Source: Algoriella xinjiangensis (GTDB lineage: Bacteria > Bacteroidota > Bacteroidia > Flavobacteriales > Weeksellaceae). Taken from it: DNA of 64,000 bases. The stretch is from contig NZ_FOUZ01000001.1 in NCBI RefSeq assembly GCF_900115015.1, forward strand, positions 248,001 through 312,000, read 5' to 3'. The notes under the pieces are model-generated. The model did no database searches. It saw only the letters and a list, made by a program, of their open reading frames with translations, and was not told where the DNA came from. The position numbers and the translations under genes were made by a program. Of this stretch, positions 26,579 through 34,697 are shown piece after piece. Position 1 is the stretch's first letter, and each line of letters starts with the position of its first letter.

Positions 26579-27864
26579 GAACTAAATTTTTCGTAAATCA
26601 ATCCTAAGATAAATCCAATTACAGACGGAACAATCCATCCTAAATCATATTCAAAAAATGGAATCTTATTTAAATTAGTCAAAGTTGCTTCGTCAAAATA
26701 TCCTAATAATTTCAGTAAACCTAATGTTGCAATAACTGTCGAAGCCAATAATGCACCAACATAAGGCGCTTTTGATTTGATTATTTTACCAAAAAGCACA
26801 ATGTAAATAACCAATGTAATAACAATTGGATAAACAAATGCTAATGGTGGATAGGCGAAATTAATGATATCGTCTACGCCTAAAATAGACAATCCGAAAG
26901 AGATTAATGTACAAATAACAACTAAAACAGTGTAGCTTAATTTACCATTTGTTAATTGACTAAAAAATGTACCAACTGCCGATGTTAGCGCGATAGACGT
27001 TGTAAGACAAGCAAAAGCCATACACAATCCAATTGCGACTAAACCATAGTGTCCTAATATATTTCGAGAAATTTCGATTAATAATTCTGCACGTGTAATA
27101 TCTGGATTTGCTTCTCCAGAAGTTGCTCCTAAATAAATCAATCCACCATAAACAAATAACAAACAAGTTGTAGATAAAAGTCCTGAAATAATTACGATTT
27201 GAGATTTACTTTTTGTATCTGTATAGCCTTTATCACGAGCCGCAGTAATAATAATTCCTGCAAAAATAACCGAAGCCAATACATCTAATGTTTGATAACC
27301 TTCTACAAATCCTTTCGAAAAAGACTGCACCATTGTTAAATCTGATGGAAGAAAATCTGCTGTAGGATTTACAATTCCCATCACAATCAATAATGCTAAA
27401 AGGACTAATAAAACTGGTGTTAGATAATTACCAATTACATCTACTACTTTTGATGGTCGAATTGCTAAAACCAACGTAATTGCAAAAAATATAACTGATC
27501 CCCACATTGGATTCAATTCTGGAAAAAATGGCTTAACTCCTACTTCAAAAGTTGTTGCAGCCGTTCGCGGAATTGCAATTAACGGTCCGATACAAATCAT
27601 GATAATTGTACCTAAAATACCTGATAAATATTTGTTGATTCGGTTTCCTAAATCGTTAAAACTATCTCCAGAATAAACAATAGACAAGATTCCTGTAAAT
27701 GGCAATAAAATTCCTGTTAATCCAAATGCAATCATAGCGACTAAGTAATTTGAGCCTACTCCTAAGCCAATTAATGGCGGTAAAAGCAAATTTCCTGCTC
27801 CAAAAAACATTGCAAAAAGTGCAAATCCTAGTGTTAAAACATTTGTAGTCTTCTTGTTATTCAT
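26572..27864 (-). CDS. brnQ: Branched-chain amino acid transport system II carrier protein
   Basis: 430 residues, 12 membrane segments. The N-terminal LTLGFALFAMFFGAGNLLLPP is the signature of the LIVCS family, and IGPLIAIPRTAATTFEVGVKPF follows as usual. These carriers take up Leu, Ile and Val with Na+ or H+. An unusually clear Shine-Dalgarno-like AGGAG lies about 11 bases before the ATG, rare in this phylum. It is monocistronic, with candidate small RNA 2 antisense to its end. Confidence 0.93.
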   Translation of the reverse strand: MNNKKTTNVLTLGFALFAMFFGAGNLLLPPLIGLGVGSNYLVAMIAFGLTGILLPFTGILSIVYSGDSFNDLGNRINKYLSGILGTIIMICIGPLIAIPRTAATTFEVGVKPFFPELNPMWGSVIFFAITLVLAIRPSKVVDVIGNYLTPVLLVLLALLIVMGIVNPTADFLPSDLTMVQSFSKGFVEGYQTLDVLASVIFAGIIITAARDKGYTDTKSKSQIVIISGLLSTTCLLFVYGGLIYLGATSGEANPDITRAELLIEISRNILGHYGLVAIGLCMAFACLTTSIALTSAVGTFFSQLTNGKLSYTVLVVICTLISFGLSILGVDDIINFAYPPLAFVYPIVITLVIYIVLFGKIIKSKAPYVGALLASTVIATLGLLKLLGYFDEATLTNLNKIPFFEYDLGWIVPSVIGFILGLIYEKFSSK

Positions 27865-28062
27865 AAATAATTTTCTCCTAATGTGTATTTAAAAATGGGT
27901 CGCAAATTACTAAAATAGCATTTTACAGCCCTAAACTTAATCGAATTATTCGATACAAACTGCTTATATTTATAAAATTGTCAGTTTTGAATAATAATTT
28001 ATAAATTATCTTGAATTTTATGAATTAGGATTATGAATAGTTTAAAGGTAGATTATAAATCA

Positions 28063-28665
28063 TCAAGATTTAAGTTTATGAATAACATTTCCCAAAATCA
28101 AAATGAATCCTGTAAAACAAATAGCTGTTATCGGAAGATTACACACTAATAATAACACAATTATTAAACTAAAAATTAATATGAATAGTATTGCTATAAA
28201 AATCATAAAATAGCTGGAAAAACTTATTTCATTTTTCCAGTTTTGTTCTCTAAATTCATCATTCATATTTATTGAAAAAAATGATACTACAACATTTACT
28301 ACAATACTGACTATTATAAAGAATCCATATATTTCTGCAAAAGATTCGAAAATAAAAATACTTTCCATCATATAAAGATCAAGCGATAACCCAATCGGAA
28401 TTAAAAACCAAGCAATATTTGTGTAAATAAATATTGTGGTAGAATCAATAGATAAACTACAAAATAAAATATTTAATTTACTTATTTTCAAATAAATACA
28501 TAATCCATGTAAAGTAATTATTAAACCTATTAAATAAATCGAAATAGAGAAAATAAGTTTATTATAATTTCCTAGAACATCTGTTAAGGAAAATGTCATC
28601 AGTAAAATACCGATGACAAAAATTCCTAAAAAAAGATGAACAAGTTTTAGTTTGCTTTGTTCCAT
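28063..28665 (-). CDS. Small multi-pass membrane protein, last gene of the CreD operon
   Basis: 200 residues with about six hydrophobic segments, beginning LKLVHLFLGIFVIGILLMTF. No motif is recognised. The start overlaps the end of creD by 19 bases, so translation is coupled and the two products probably work together. Composition is very rich in Ile, Phe and Leu. Confidence 0.65.
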   Translation of the reverse strand: MEQSKLKLVHLFLGIFVIGILLMTFSLTDVLGNYNKLIFSISIYLIGLIITLHGLCIYLKISKLNILFCSLSIDSTTIFIYTNIAWFLIPIGLSLDLYMMESIFIFESFAEIYGFFIIVSIVVNVVVSFFSINMNDEFREQNWKNEISFSSYFMIFIAILFILIFSLIIVLLLVCNLPITAICFTGFILILGNVIHKLKS

Positions 28666-30056
28666 TCTATATTTTTTGAGTAATACATTAATATTGCAAC
28701 AATAAAGAATAAACCGATACTACCAACTAACAATGCGTGTTCTTTTAATTGTAAAACACTGTAAATAAATGCGTATAAAAGAACTAACATTAAGGTGATT
28801 TTTGAGGTTAAGCTAATTGATTTTAAGAATGAATTGACGAAAAATGTTATCAATAAAATTGTTGCGCCAGACGATATAAAATATGCATAATCAAAGCCAA
28901 TATATTCTGATAATGAAAGTAATAAAACAAAGTTTACACTAATCGCAAAACCAACTAACGCATATTGTACCAAGTGAATATTGAAATGATTTCTGTTTTC
29001 TATAAAAAAGAAAGCAACAAATGTTAAACCAATAAATAAAATTGCATATTTGGTAGAACGATATGTTTTATCGTAATGATCATTCATTTGTAGAAAATTA
29101 ACGCCAAAACTATAATCAGAAAAATTACGTGCATCATTCCAAATTTGTCCTTGCAATGGATTTTGCTGATAAATAGACCATTTTACGTTCGTTTTTCCAT
29201 CTTTAATCGTTGGATCTTCGTTTGGCAAAAAATTTCCATCGTATTTTAAATCCTTCCAATTTGTCGTTAAATCAACTTTTGTATTAATTGCAGACGGAAT
29301 TATATTAAACAATTGAGAACCTTTCATCGAAAAATTAAGCGAAACTTGATTAAAATCAAAGGTTGTCGGATCAATTTTTTGCGACATCACTTGGATTGAT
29401 GAAGTTTTAACTTCTGCTTTTGGTTGCTCTACCGCATATTCGTCATCTGTAGAATTTACAACTTCGGGCGAAACATTATGGATAGTCGACTGATTGTCCA
29501 TAGTTAGCGGATAATTTTTTCCGCCAGAAGTTACAATCAACTTATCTTCGTAACCTTTTGCATCAGAAATACCGAAAATAATTTTAGTCGAAACAATATC
29601 AGCACTTGCAATCTCTGTTTCATTTAAAATTTCCTGAAAATTTTTAAACTTAGATTGTACATTCAATTTTGATGAATACACAACCGCATTATAAATACTT
29701 CTACTTTTTAATTGAGAATCTATCGTTCCTTTTATATTCAATTCATTTGCAGAAATATATGTTTTTTCTTGATTTTTGATTGTTTCTCCTTTTTCATTTT
29801 TTGCATCTTTTAGGTAATTAATTTCTAAAAAAGGACCATAAATTGTCTGACTTCCACTCCATTTATCCGAAATTTCGGTCATTACTTTATTTTTACTTTC
29901 TTGTCTTTCTTCAATTAAATTTAAGATAAATGGTATCGGAATTAATAAGCCTAATACCAAAAGACAGACTAAAAATCCTTTGATCATTGTTTTGTTTTGC
30001 GAATAAACCGAGCTATTTGCTTCGTTTGTTTCATGTTCTTGATAATTGTTTTCCAT
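28647..30056 (-). CDS. creD: CreD-family inner-membrane protein
   Basis: 469 residues. It has an N-terminal membrane segment (about 25-47), a large extracytoplasmic domain including EISDKWSGSQTIYGPFLEI and a later SFGVNFLQMNDHYDKTYRSTKY, and five or so C-terminal membrane helices starting at AILFIGLTFVAFFFIENRNH. This layout and these segments match CreD (Inner membrane protein CreD family). In enterobacteria CreD is controlled by CreBC and affects envelope and beta-lactam responses. Here there is no CreBC; a winged-helix regulator gene lies directly upstream instead, 66 bases away. Confidence 0.88.
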   Translation of the reverse strand: MENNYQEHETNEANSSVYSQNKTMIKGFLVCLLVLGLLIPIPFILNLIEERQESKNKVMTEISDKWSGSQTIYGPFLEINYLKDAKNEKGETIKNQEKTYISANELNIKGTIDSQLKSRSIYNAVVYSSKLNVQSKFKNFQEILNETEIASADIVSTKIIFGISDAKGYEDKLIVTSGGKNYPLTMDNQSTIHNVSPEVVNSTDDEYAVEQPKAEVKTSSIQVMSQKIDPTTFDFNQVSLNFSMKGSQLFNIIPSAINTKVDLTTNWKDLKYDGNFLPNEDPTIKDGKTNVKWSIYQQNPLQGQIWNDARNFSDYSFGVNFLQMNDHYDKTYRSTKYAILFIGLTFVAFFFIENRNHFNIHLVQYALVGFAISVNFVLLLSLSEYIGFDYAYFISSGATILLITFFVNSFLKSISLTSKITLMLVLLYAFIYSVLQLKEHALLVGSIGLFFIVAILMYYSKNIEWNKAN

Positions 30057-30122
30057 AAGGTTGAATTTTAATTTATTATTTTAAAAGCACTTTGTTTTTC
30101 AAAGTGAAAAAGTAAAAAAAAT

Positions 30123-30422
30123 TTACTTCATGTTCTGAATCAATTTTTCTAAATAGTTTAAATGTTCCTGAAAAGCTTGTTTCCCTAAAGCTGTTATTGA
30201 ATAAGTTGTATTTGTTTTACGACCTATAAAACCTTTATGTACAACGATATAATCGTTTTCTTCTAAATTTTTTAGGTGCGATGCTAAGTTACCATCCGTC
30301 AAATCTAAATACTCTTTTAGATCTTTAAATGAAATCTCATCATTCATCACCAAAGCACTCATAATTCCTACACGAATACGATTATCAAAGACTTTGTTTA
30401 ATTTGTTTAGATTAAAATCCAT
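30123..30422 (-). CDS. Winged-helix transcriptional regulator (HTH_27-like)
   Basis: 99 residues. FDNRIRVGIMSALVMNDEIS begins the first helices, FKDLKEYLDLTDGNLASHLK is the helix-turn-helix, and GRKTNTTYSITALGKQAFQE is the wing and last helix. This is the small ArsR/MarR-like class often placed beside CreD or membrane proteins in Bacteroidota. It probably controls its own operon. It lies 9 bases after the upstream membrane gene. Confidence 0.85.
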   Translation of the reverse strand: MDFNLNKLNKVFDNRIRVGIMSALVMNDEISFKDLKEYLDLTDGNLASHLKNLEENDYIVVHKGFIGRKTNTTYSITALGKQAFQEHLNYLEKLIQNMK

Positions 30423-30431
30423 GTTGCAAAA

Positions 30432-31055
30432 TTAAGCTTTGTTATCATATTTACGAATCATAATTATTCCGAAAATAACATGTAGAAGACCAAATCCTAT
30501 GAACCAAAACAATAACCCATTGAATATAAAATAAAAGGCTAAAAGTCCTAAAATTATTTCTAAAAATGCTAAATATTTAATCTCAATAATTGTATCGCGC
30601 TCAACCGTATAAAGGGCTAAACCATAAAACAATAAAGTAGTTGGCGCAACATAGGCAAAACTAAAATTTTTGATAAAAATTAGACTTACCAAACCTCCAA
30701 CAACTAAAACAAATAAAAACTTCTGTAAAATTCTTTTTGTAACTGGACTAATAAATTTTACACCATCATTTGTTGATTTTCTAATCATAAAATAAAAACC
30801 TCCCAAACAAGCAATTATAAACGTAATAATACCTAAAATAAAGAGTTTACAATCTGTTTCATTTGTGATTAAGTCACTTACTTTTCCTCGATAATTTACA
30901 GATTCATTCAAAATAAAAAAATAAGCTACACAAGCCGCAATCATTCCGATAAATCCTACCCATACACCACTCCATCCACTTATACTTGTGAATTTTGAAG
31001 AGCGTTGCATCATTGATTTTATTTCGTTTAAACTTTCAATAGGATTATCGTTCAT
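30432..31055 (-). CDS. Multi-pass membrane protein, first gene of the CreD operon
   Basis: 207 residues with about six membrane segments after a soluble N-terminus (NPIESLNEIKSMMQRSSKFT, then SISGWSGVWVGFIGMIAACV). Proteins with this start, often beside a winged-helix regulator, are common in Bacteroidota, but no function is known to me. With the next three genes it forms a compact operon (31055 to 28063). Confidence 0.7.
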   Translation of the reverse strand: MNDNPIESLNEIKSMMQRSSKFTSISGWSGVWVGFIGMIAACVAYFFILNESVNYRGKVSDLITNETDCKLFILGIITFIIACLGGFYFMIRKSTNDGVKFISPVTKRILQKFLFVLVVGGLVSLIFIKNFSFAYVAPTTLLFYGLALYTVERDTIIEIKYLAFLEIILGLLAFYFIFNGLLFWFIGFGLLHVIFGIIMIRKYDNKA

Positions 31056-31116
31056 AATAAAAGTGCTTTGAAATTCAAAGTTAATGTAAATTTTGATTCA
31101 ACAAAATATTTTTCAC

Positions 31117-31148
31117 AAAAAAAGACAACTTTATAAAGTTGTCTTTTA
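31117..31148 (-). terminator. Terminator after the SDR gene
   Basis: AAAAGACAACTTTA and TAAAGTTGTCTTTT form a perfect stem, with a T run on the minus strand (CTTTTTTTGTG). Confidence 0.88.
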
Positions 31149-31169
31149 AAATTATTATAATATTGATTA

Positions 31170-31889
31170 TTAAGGATTTGTAGACCACAAAGATGCCGAA
31201 GCTAACATTGCGCGTTTATCAAATTTTAAAATATCAACAATTAATTCCGCGAAATCTTCTGGTTGTAATACTTTTTCTGGATCACCATCTGTAATTTTTA
31301 ATACATCTTTTGACATTTCAGATGCAATTGTACTTGGCGTTAAAGTTGTTACACGAATATTCTTTTTACGTAACTCAAACATCATTGATTCTGATAAACC
31401 AATTAATCCTGCTTTTGATGCAGAATAGGCCGATGTTACTGCATTTCCTTTTAAACCAGCAGTTGATGATACATTAATTATATCTCCGCTACCCAACTCT
31501 ACCATTGCCGGTACAACTGCTTTGGATACATAATATGCGCCAAATAAATTAGTTTTTACGATGTCTTCCCAGTCATTTTCTTCCATTTCAAGGAAACCTC
31601 CAAAAGCTGCAATTCCCGCATTGTTAATTAAAATATCAAATGCACCAAAAGATTCAATTAATCGTTCTAATTGCATTTTTACTTCAACTTTTTCGGCAAC
31701 ATTAAATACAGAATAAGTTGCATTAACCCCTAAATTTTTTATTTCTTCTACAGTTTCTTCTAAACTTTTAGAGTTTCTACCTGTAATTGCTACATCAACT
31801 CCTTCTTTTGCTAATGCCAATGCAATAGCTTTTCCTAAACCACGACTTCCGCCAGTAACTAAGGCTTTTTTTCCTTTTATATTTTGCAT
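31170..31889 (-). CDS. SDR-family 3-ketoacyl-(ACP) reductase-like protein
   Basis: 239 residues. VTGGSRGLGKAIALALAKEG is the cofactor site, LINNAGIAAFGG the structural motif, and NVSSTAGLKGNAVTSAYSAS with the Tyr-x-x-x-Lys (YSASK) the active site. It is FabG-like, but lacks the typical FabG ending, so a separate reductase is likely. The short C-terminus (MLASASLWSTNP) matches a flavobacterial subgroup annotated as 3-ketoacyl-ACP reductase. Cytoplasmic; monocistronic with its own terminator. Confidence 0.85.
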   Translation of the reverse strand: MQNIKGKKALVTGGSRGLGKAIALALAKEGVDVAITGRNSKSLEETVEEIKNLGVNATYSVFNVAEKVEVKMQLERLIESFGAFDILINNAGIAAFGGFLEMEENDWEDIVKTNLFGAYYVSKAVVPAMVELGSGDIINVSSTAGLKGNAVTSAYSASKAGLIGLSESMMFELRKKNIRVTTLTPSTIASEMSKDVLKITDGDPEKVLQPEDFAELIVDILKFDKRAMLASASLWSTNP

Positions 31890-32020
31890 AATTGCTTAAA
31901 TTAATGATTAACTAAAAATCTCAATTTTAAATAATTCCTATTTTATAGCGTTAAAAAATGTATTTAATCTATTTTTTTAACATAATTAATAAATATATTT
32001 TTATCTCGATAATTTTTTAA

Positions 32021-32028
32021 TACCTTCG
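32021..32028 (+). promoter_or_regulatory. Possible promoter box (TACCTTCG) for the DUF1294 gene
   Basis: One mismatch to TAnnTTTG, 22 bases before the ATG at 32050. Confidence 0.35.
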
Positions 32029-32049
32029 ATGATAAATTAACATTATTTT

Positions 32050-32322
32050 ATGACAACACTTTTATTCCTTATATTCATACTACTAAATCTCTTTTCTTTT
32101 TTCATCTTCAAGAAAGATAAAATGAATGCTAGAAATGGTAAAAGACGAATTTCTGAATTTTTTTTATGTTTTATTACTTTAATTGGTGGTACAATTGGTT
32201 CTATTTTATCAATGCAAATTTATCATCACAAAACGAAAAAATTATCATTTATTTCTAAAATTCTTGCTATTGTTGTTATCCAATTTATTGTTGTTTGGAG
32301 TCTTATGGACTATGTAAACTAG
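32050..32322 (+). CDS. DUF1294 family small membrane protein
   Basis: 90 residues with three hydrophobic segments. The pattern DKMNARNGKRRISEFFLCFI, a Gly-Gly-x-x-Gly turn (IGGTIGSILSM) and HHKTKKLSF is the DUF1294 signature. The function is unknown. The 3' end overlaps the convergent MFS gene by 4 bases. Confidence 0.85.
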   Translation: MTTLLFLIFILLNLFSFFIFKKDKMNARNGKRRISEFFLCFITLIGGTIGSILSMQIYHHKTKKLSFISKILAIVVIQFIVVWSLMDYVN

Positions 32323-33497
32323 TCTTTTTTATCAAACAAAACATGGCTTAATAAACACAAAGCTGTAAAAAATACACCTACACCTATCACTCCATTCCAT
32401 TGATATTTTCCCCATGCAATTGCGGCTAAAAAAGTACCTAAAGATCCTCCAATAAAATAACTTGTCATATAAACCGTGTTTAAACGATTACTTGCTTTTG
32501 CATTTAAGCTAAAAATAATGGTTTGATTGGATACATGCATCGCTTGTAAGCCTAAATCTATTAAAATTACACCAATTATTAAGCCCCAATAAGTAAAACC
32601 AAATTGGTAGAAAAATCCCCAAGAAATTAACATTGTAATAATCGAATAAAAGATAATTTTAGACGTAGATAAATAGCTATTTGCTTTTCCTACCAAAGCT
32701 GCTGCCAAAGCACCTACAGCGCCTATTAAACCAAATGCACCCGCTATATCACTTGATGCAAAAAATGGTGCTTCTTCTAAATGAAAAACCAATGTTGTCC
32801 AAAATGCACTAAACGCAGCAAAAGCTGTTGCTCCTCGAAATGATGCTAATCTTAATTTTGGTTCGTTTTTAACTAAATCAATAATCGATTTCATCAAACC
32901 TTTGTACGTTCCTTTATAATTAGGTGGAACTTCTGGTAGAAAGAAATAGATAGCAAACCAAAGTATAAACATTAAGATTGTAGCAATCAAATAAACTTCG
33001 CGCCACCCAAAATATTCGCCTATAAATCCACTAAAAACGCGAGAAAGTAATATTCCTACAAGTAAACCGCTCATCACCATACCTACAGCTTGCACTTTCT
33101 TTTCTGGAGCGGCTAATTCTGCTGCCATTGGTACAAAAATTTGTGGAATAACAGATGAAAAACCGATTAAGAAACTAAGCGGAAAAAGCCATGTTACGGA
33201 AGGTGCAAAATACATTCCTAATAATCCGATTATAATAAATACAAAATCGAATAAAATCATTCGTTTTCGTTTTAATAAATCTCCTAACGGAATAATAAAT
33301 AATAAACCAAATGCGTAACCTATTTGTGTTAACATTGCAATGGTAGAAATTTTGCTTTCGGATACATTAAAATCTTTTGCCATTAGCGATAATAATGGTT
33401 GATTGTAGTAATTATTAGCCACAACCAATCCACTACCTACAATCATTATCCATAAAACAATTGGCGATAATTTAGGTTTTTGTAATTCTTTTTCCAT
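32319..33497 (-). CDS. MFS transporter (drug/metabolite efflux-like)
   Basis: 392 residues with 12 membrane segments. NYYNQPLLSLMAKDFNVSES and the loop IPLGDLLKRKRMILFDF are typical of the YnfM/AraJ-like exporter branch. MAAELAAPEKKVQAVGMVMS is the central motif, and NRLNTVYMTSYFIGGSLGTF is usual near the end. The substrate is unknown. It begins 3 bases after the aldo/keto reductase stop, so the two share an operon. Confidence 0.85.
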   Translation of the reverse strand: MEKELQKPKLSPIVLWIMIVGSGLVVANNYYNQPLLSLMAKDFNVSESKISTIAMLTQIGYAFGLLFIIPLGDLLKRKRMILFDFVFIIIGLLGMYFAPSVTWLFPLSFLIGFSSVIPQIFVPMAAELAAPEKKVQAVGMVMSGLLVGILLSRVFSGFIGEYFGWREVYLIATILMFILWFAIYFFLPEVPPNYKGTYKGLMKSIIDLVKNEPKLRLASFRGATAFAAFSAFWTTLVFHLEEAPFFASSDIAGAFGLIGAVGALAAALVGKANSYLSTSKIIFYSIITMLISWGFFYQFGFTYWGLIIGVILIDLGLQAMHVSNQTIIFSLNAKASNRLNTVYMTSYFIGGSLGTFLAAIAWGKYQWNGVIGVGVFFTALCLLSHVLFDKKD

Positions 33498-33500
33498 GAT

Positions 33501-34454
33501 TTAATATTCGCTTGCTTCTGATAAAAGTTTTAAATCGTCGTGAGATAATTGCACATTAACAGCTTCTAAAAATGCATCTAAATGCTTTTCTTTTGTTGCG
33601 CTTGCAATTGGTGCTACAACAGATTTTTGCTCCATTAACCAAGCCAATGAAACGGCTGAATATGAAATTGAATGTCGTGTAGAAATTGTTTCTAAAGCAT
33701 CTAAAATTCGTACTCCTCTCTCGTTTAAGTATTTTTTAATTCCTTCGCCGCGTGTACTTTGTTCCAAATCAGCTTCAGTACGATATTTTCCCGATAAAAA
33801 GCCACTTGCCAAACTGTAATATGGTATTACACCTAACTTAAATTTATCTACAACAGGTTGCAAAAATTCTTCAAAATGCTTGCGGTCATATAAATTATAT
33901 TCAGGCTGCAGAGTTTTATAACCTGGTAAATTAAATAAATCGGCTTTATCTAACGATTCAATTAATCTTTCTGAAGAAAAATTTGAAGCACCAATATAGC
34001 GTACTTTTCCTTCTTTTATTAATTGATTATAAGCAGATAATGTCTCTTCTACAGGAGTTTTCGTATCATCATAATGTGTTTGATACAAATCAATATAATC
34101 TGTATTTAAACGCATTAAAGATTCTTCAACTTCTTTTAAAATGTGAGATTTAGTAGTATTTGGTTTGTCTTGAATAAGATTTCGACCACCAACTTTGGTT
34201 GCCAAAATTATTTTGTCACGTAAATTTCTTGATTTTATCCAATTTCCGATAATTCGTTCCGATTCTGTTCCAACATTTCCTGGAACCCAATACGAATAAT
34301 TGTTTGCAGTATCGATTGCATTAAAACCTCGCGCTACAAAAGCATCTAAAATTCTAAATGACTCTTCCTCATTCAAAGTCCAACCAAAAACATTGCCACC
34401 AAAAATTATTGGCGTAATTTCTATGTCTGTATTTTCTAATTGTACTTTTTTCAT
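33501..34454 (-). CDS. Aldo/keto reductase
   Basis: 317 residues from ATG 34454; the longer frame runs through a terminator-like hairpin and is rejected. Seen are NAIDTANNYSYW (Asp-Tyr active-site pair), KIILATKVGG (catalytic Lys), YIDLYQTHYDDTKTPVEETL, VRYIGASNFSSERLIESLDK and the cofactor segment PIASATKEKHLDAFLEAV. It reduces carbonyls with NADPH; substrate unknown. Co-transcribed with the following MFS gene. Confidence 0.9.
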   Translation of the reverse strand: MKKVQLENTDIEITPIIFGGNVFGWTLNEEESFRILDAFVARGFNAIDTANNYSYWVPGNVGTESERIIGNWIKSRNLRDKIILATKVGGRNLIQDKPNTTKSHILKEVEESLMRLNTDYIDLYQTHYDDTKTPVEETLSAYNQLIKEGKVRYIGASNFSSERLIESLDKADLFNLPGYKTLQPEYNLYDRKHFEEFLQPVVDKFKLGVIPYYSLASGFLSGKYRTEADLEQSTRGEGIKKYLNERGVRILDALETISTRHSISYSAVSLAWLMEQKSVVAPIASATKEKHLDAFLEAVNVQLSHDDLKLLSEASEY

Positions 34455-34463
34455 GTGTAAATA

Positions 34464-34496
34464 TAAAAAAAAAGCTACTTTGCAGTAGCTTTTTTG
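34464..34496 (-). terminator. Terminator-like hairpin 12 bases before the aldo/keto reductase start
   Basis: AAAAAAGCTACT and AGTAGCTTTTTT form a perfect stem; on the minus strand ten T follow and the ATG comes 12 bases later. It either ends the sensor-kinase transcript or is an attenuator (see findings). Confidence 0.8.
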
Positions 34497-34612
34497 TTGT
34501 AAAATTTTTTGACTCACACGTCGAAAAAATGTAACTTTTAGAATACTTATAGTGTCTTCATAGGTTTAGAAAACAAGTATCAAAGTTTAATACTTAGTTT
34601 GAAATCGATATA

Positions 34613-34620
34613 CAAATATA
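34613..34620 (-). promoter_or_regulatory. Promoter -7 box (TATATTTG) between the sensor kinase and the aldo/keto reductase
   Basis: A perfect TAnnTTTG on the minus strand, about 75 bases after the kinase stop and 160 bases before the reductase ATG. It would start a transcript of about 140 bases before the hairpin. Confidence 0.5.
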
Positions 34621-34697
34621 TATGACTTCAATTAATCTATCATTAAAATAGACTTTAGAGTTCGTCAATTATCTTTTTAGAGCAGTGAATTTACTAT

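Noticed and set aside
34455-34517. Longer N-terminus of the aldo/keto reductase
   Set aside because: Those codons lie inside a terminator-like hairpin; the family start fits ATG 34454.
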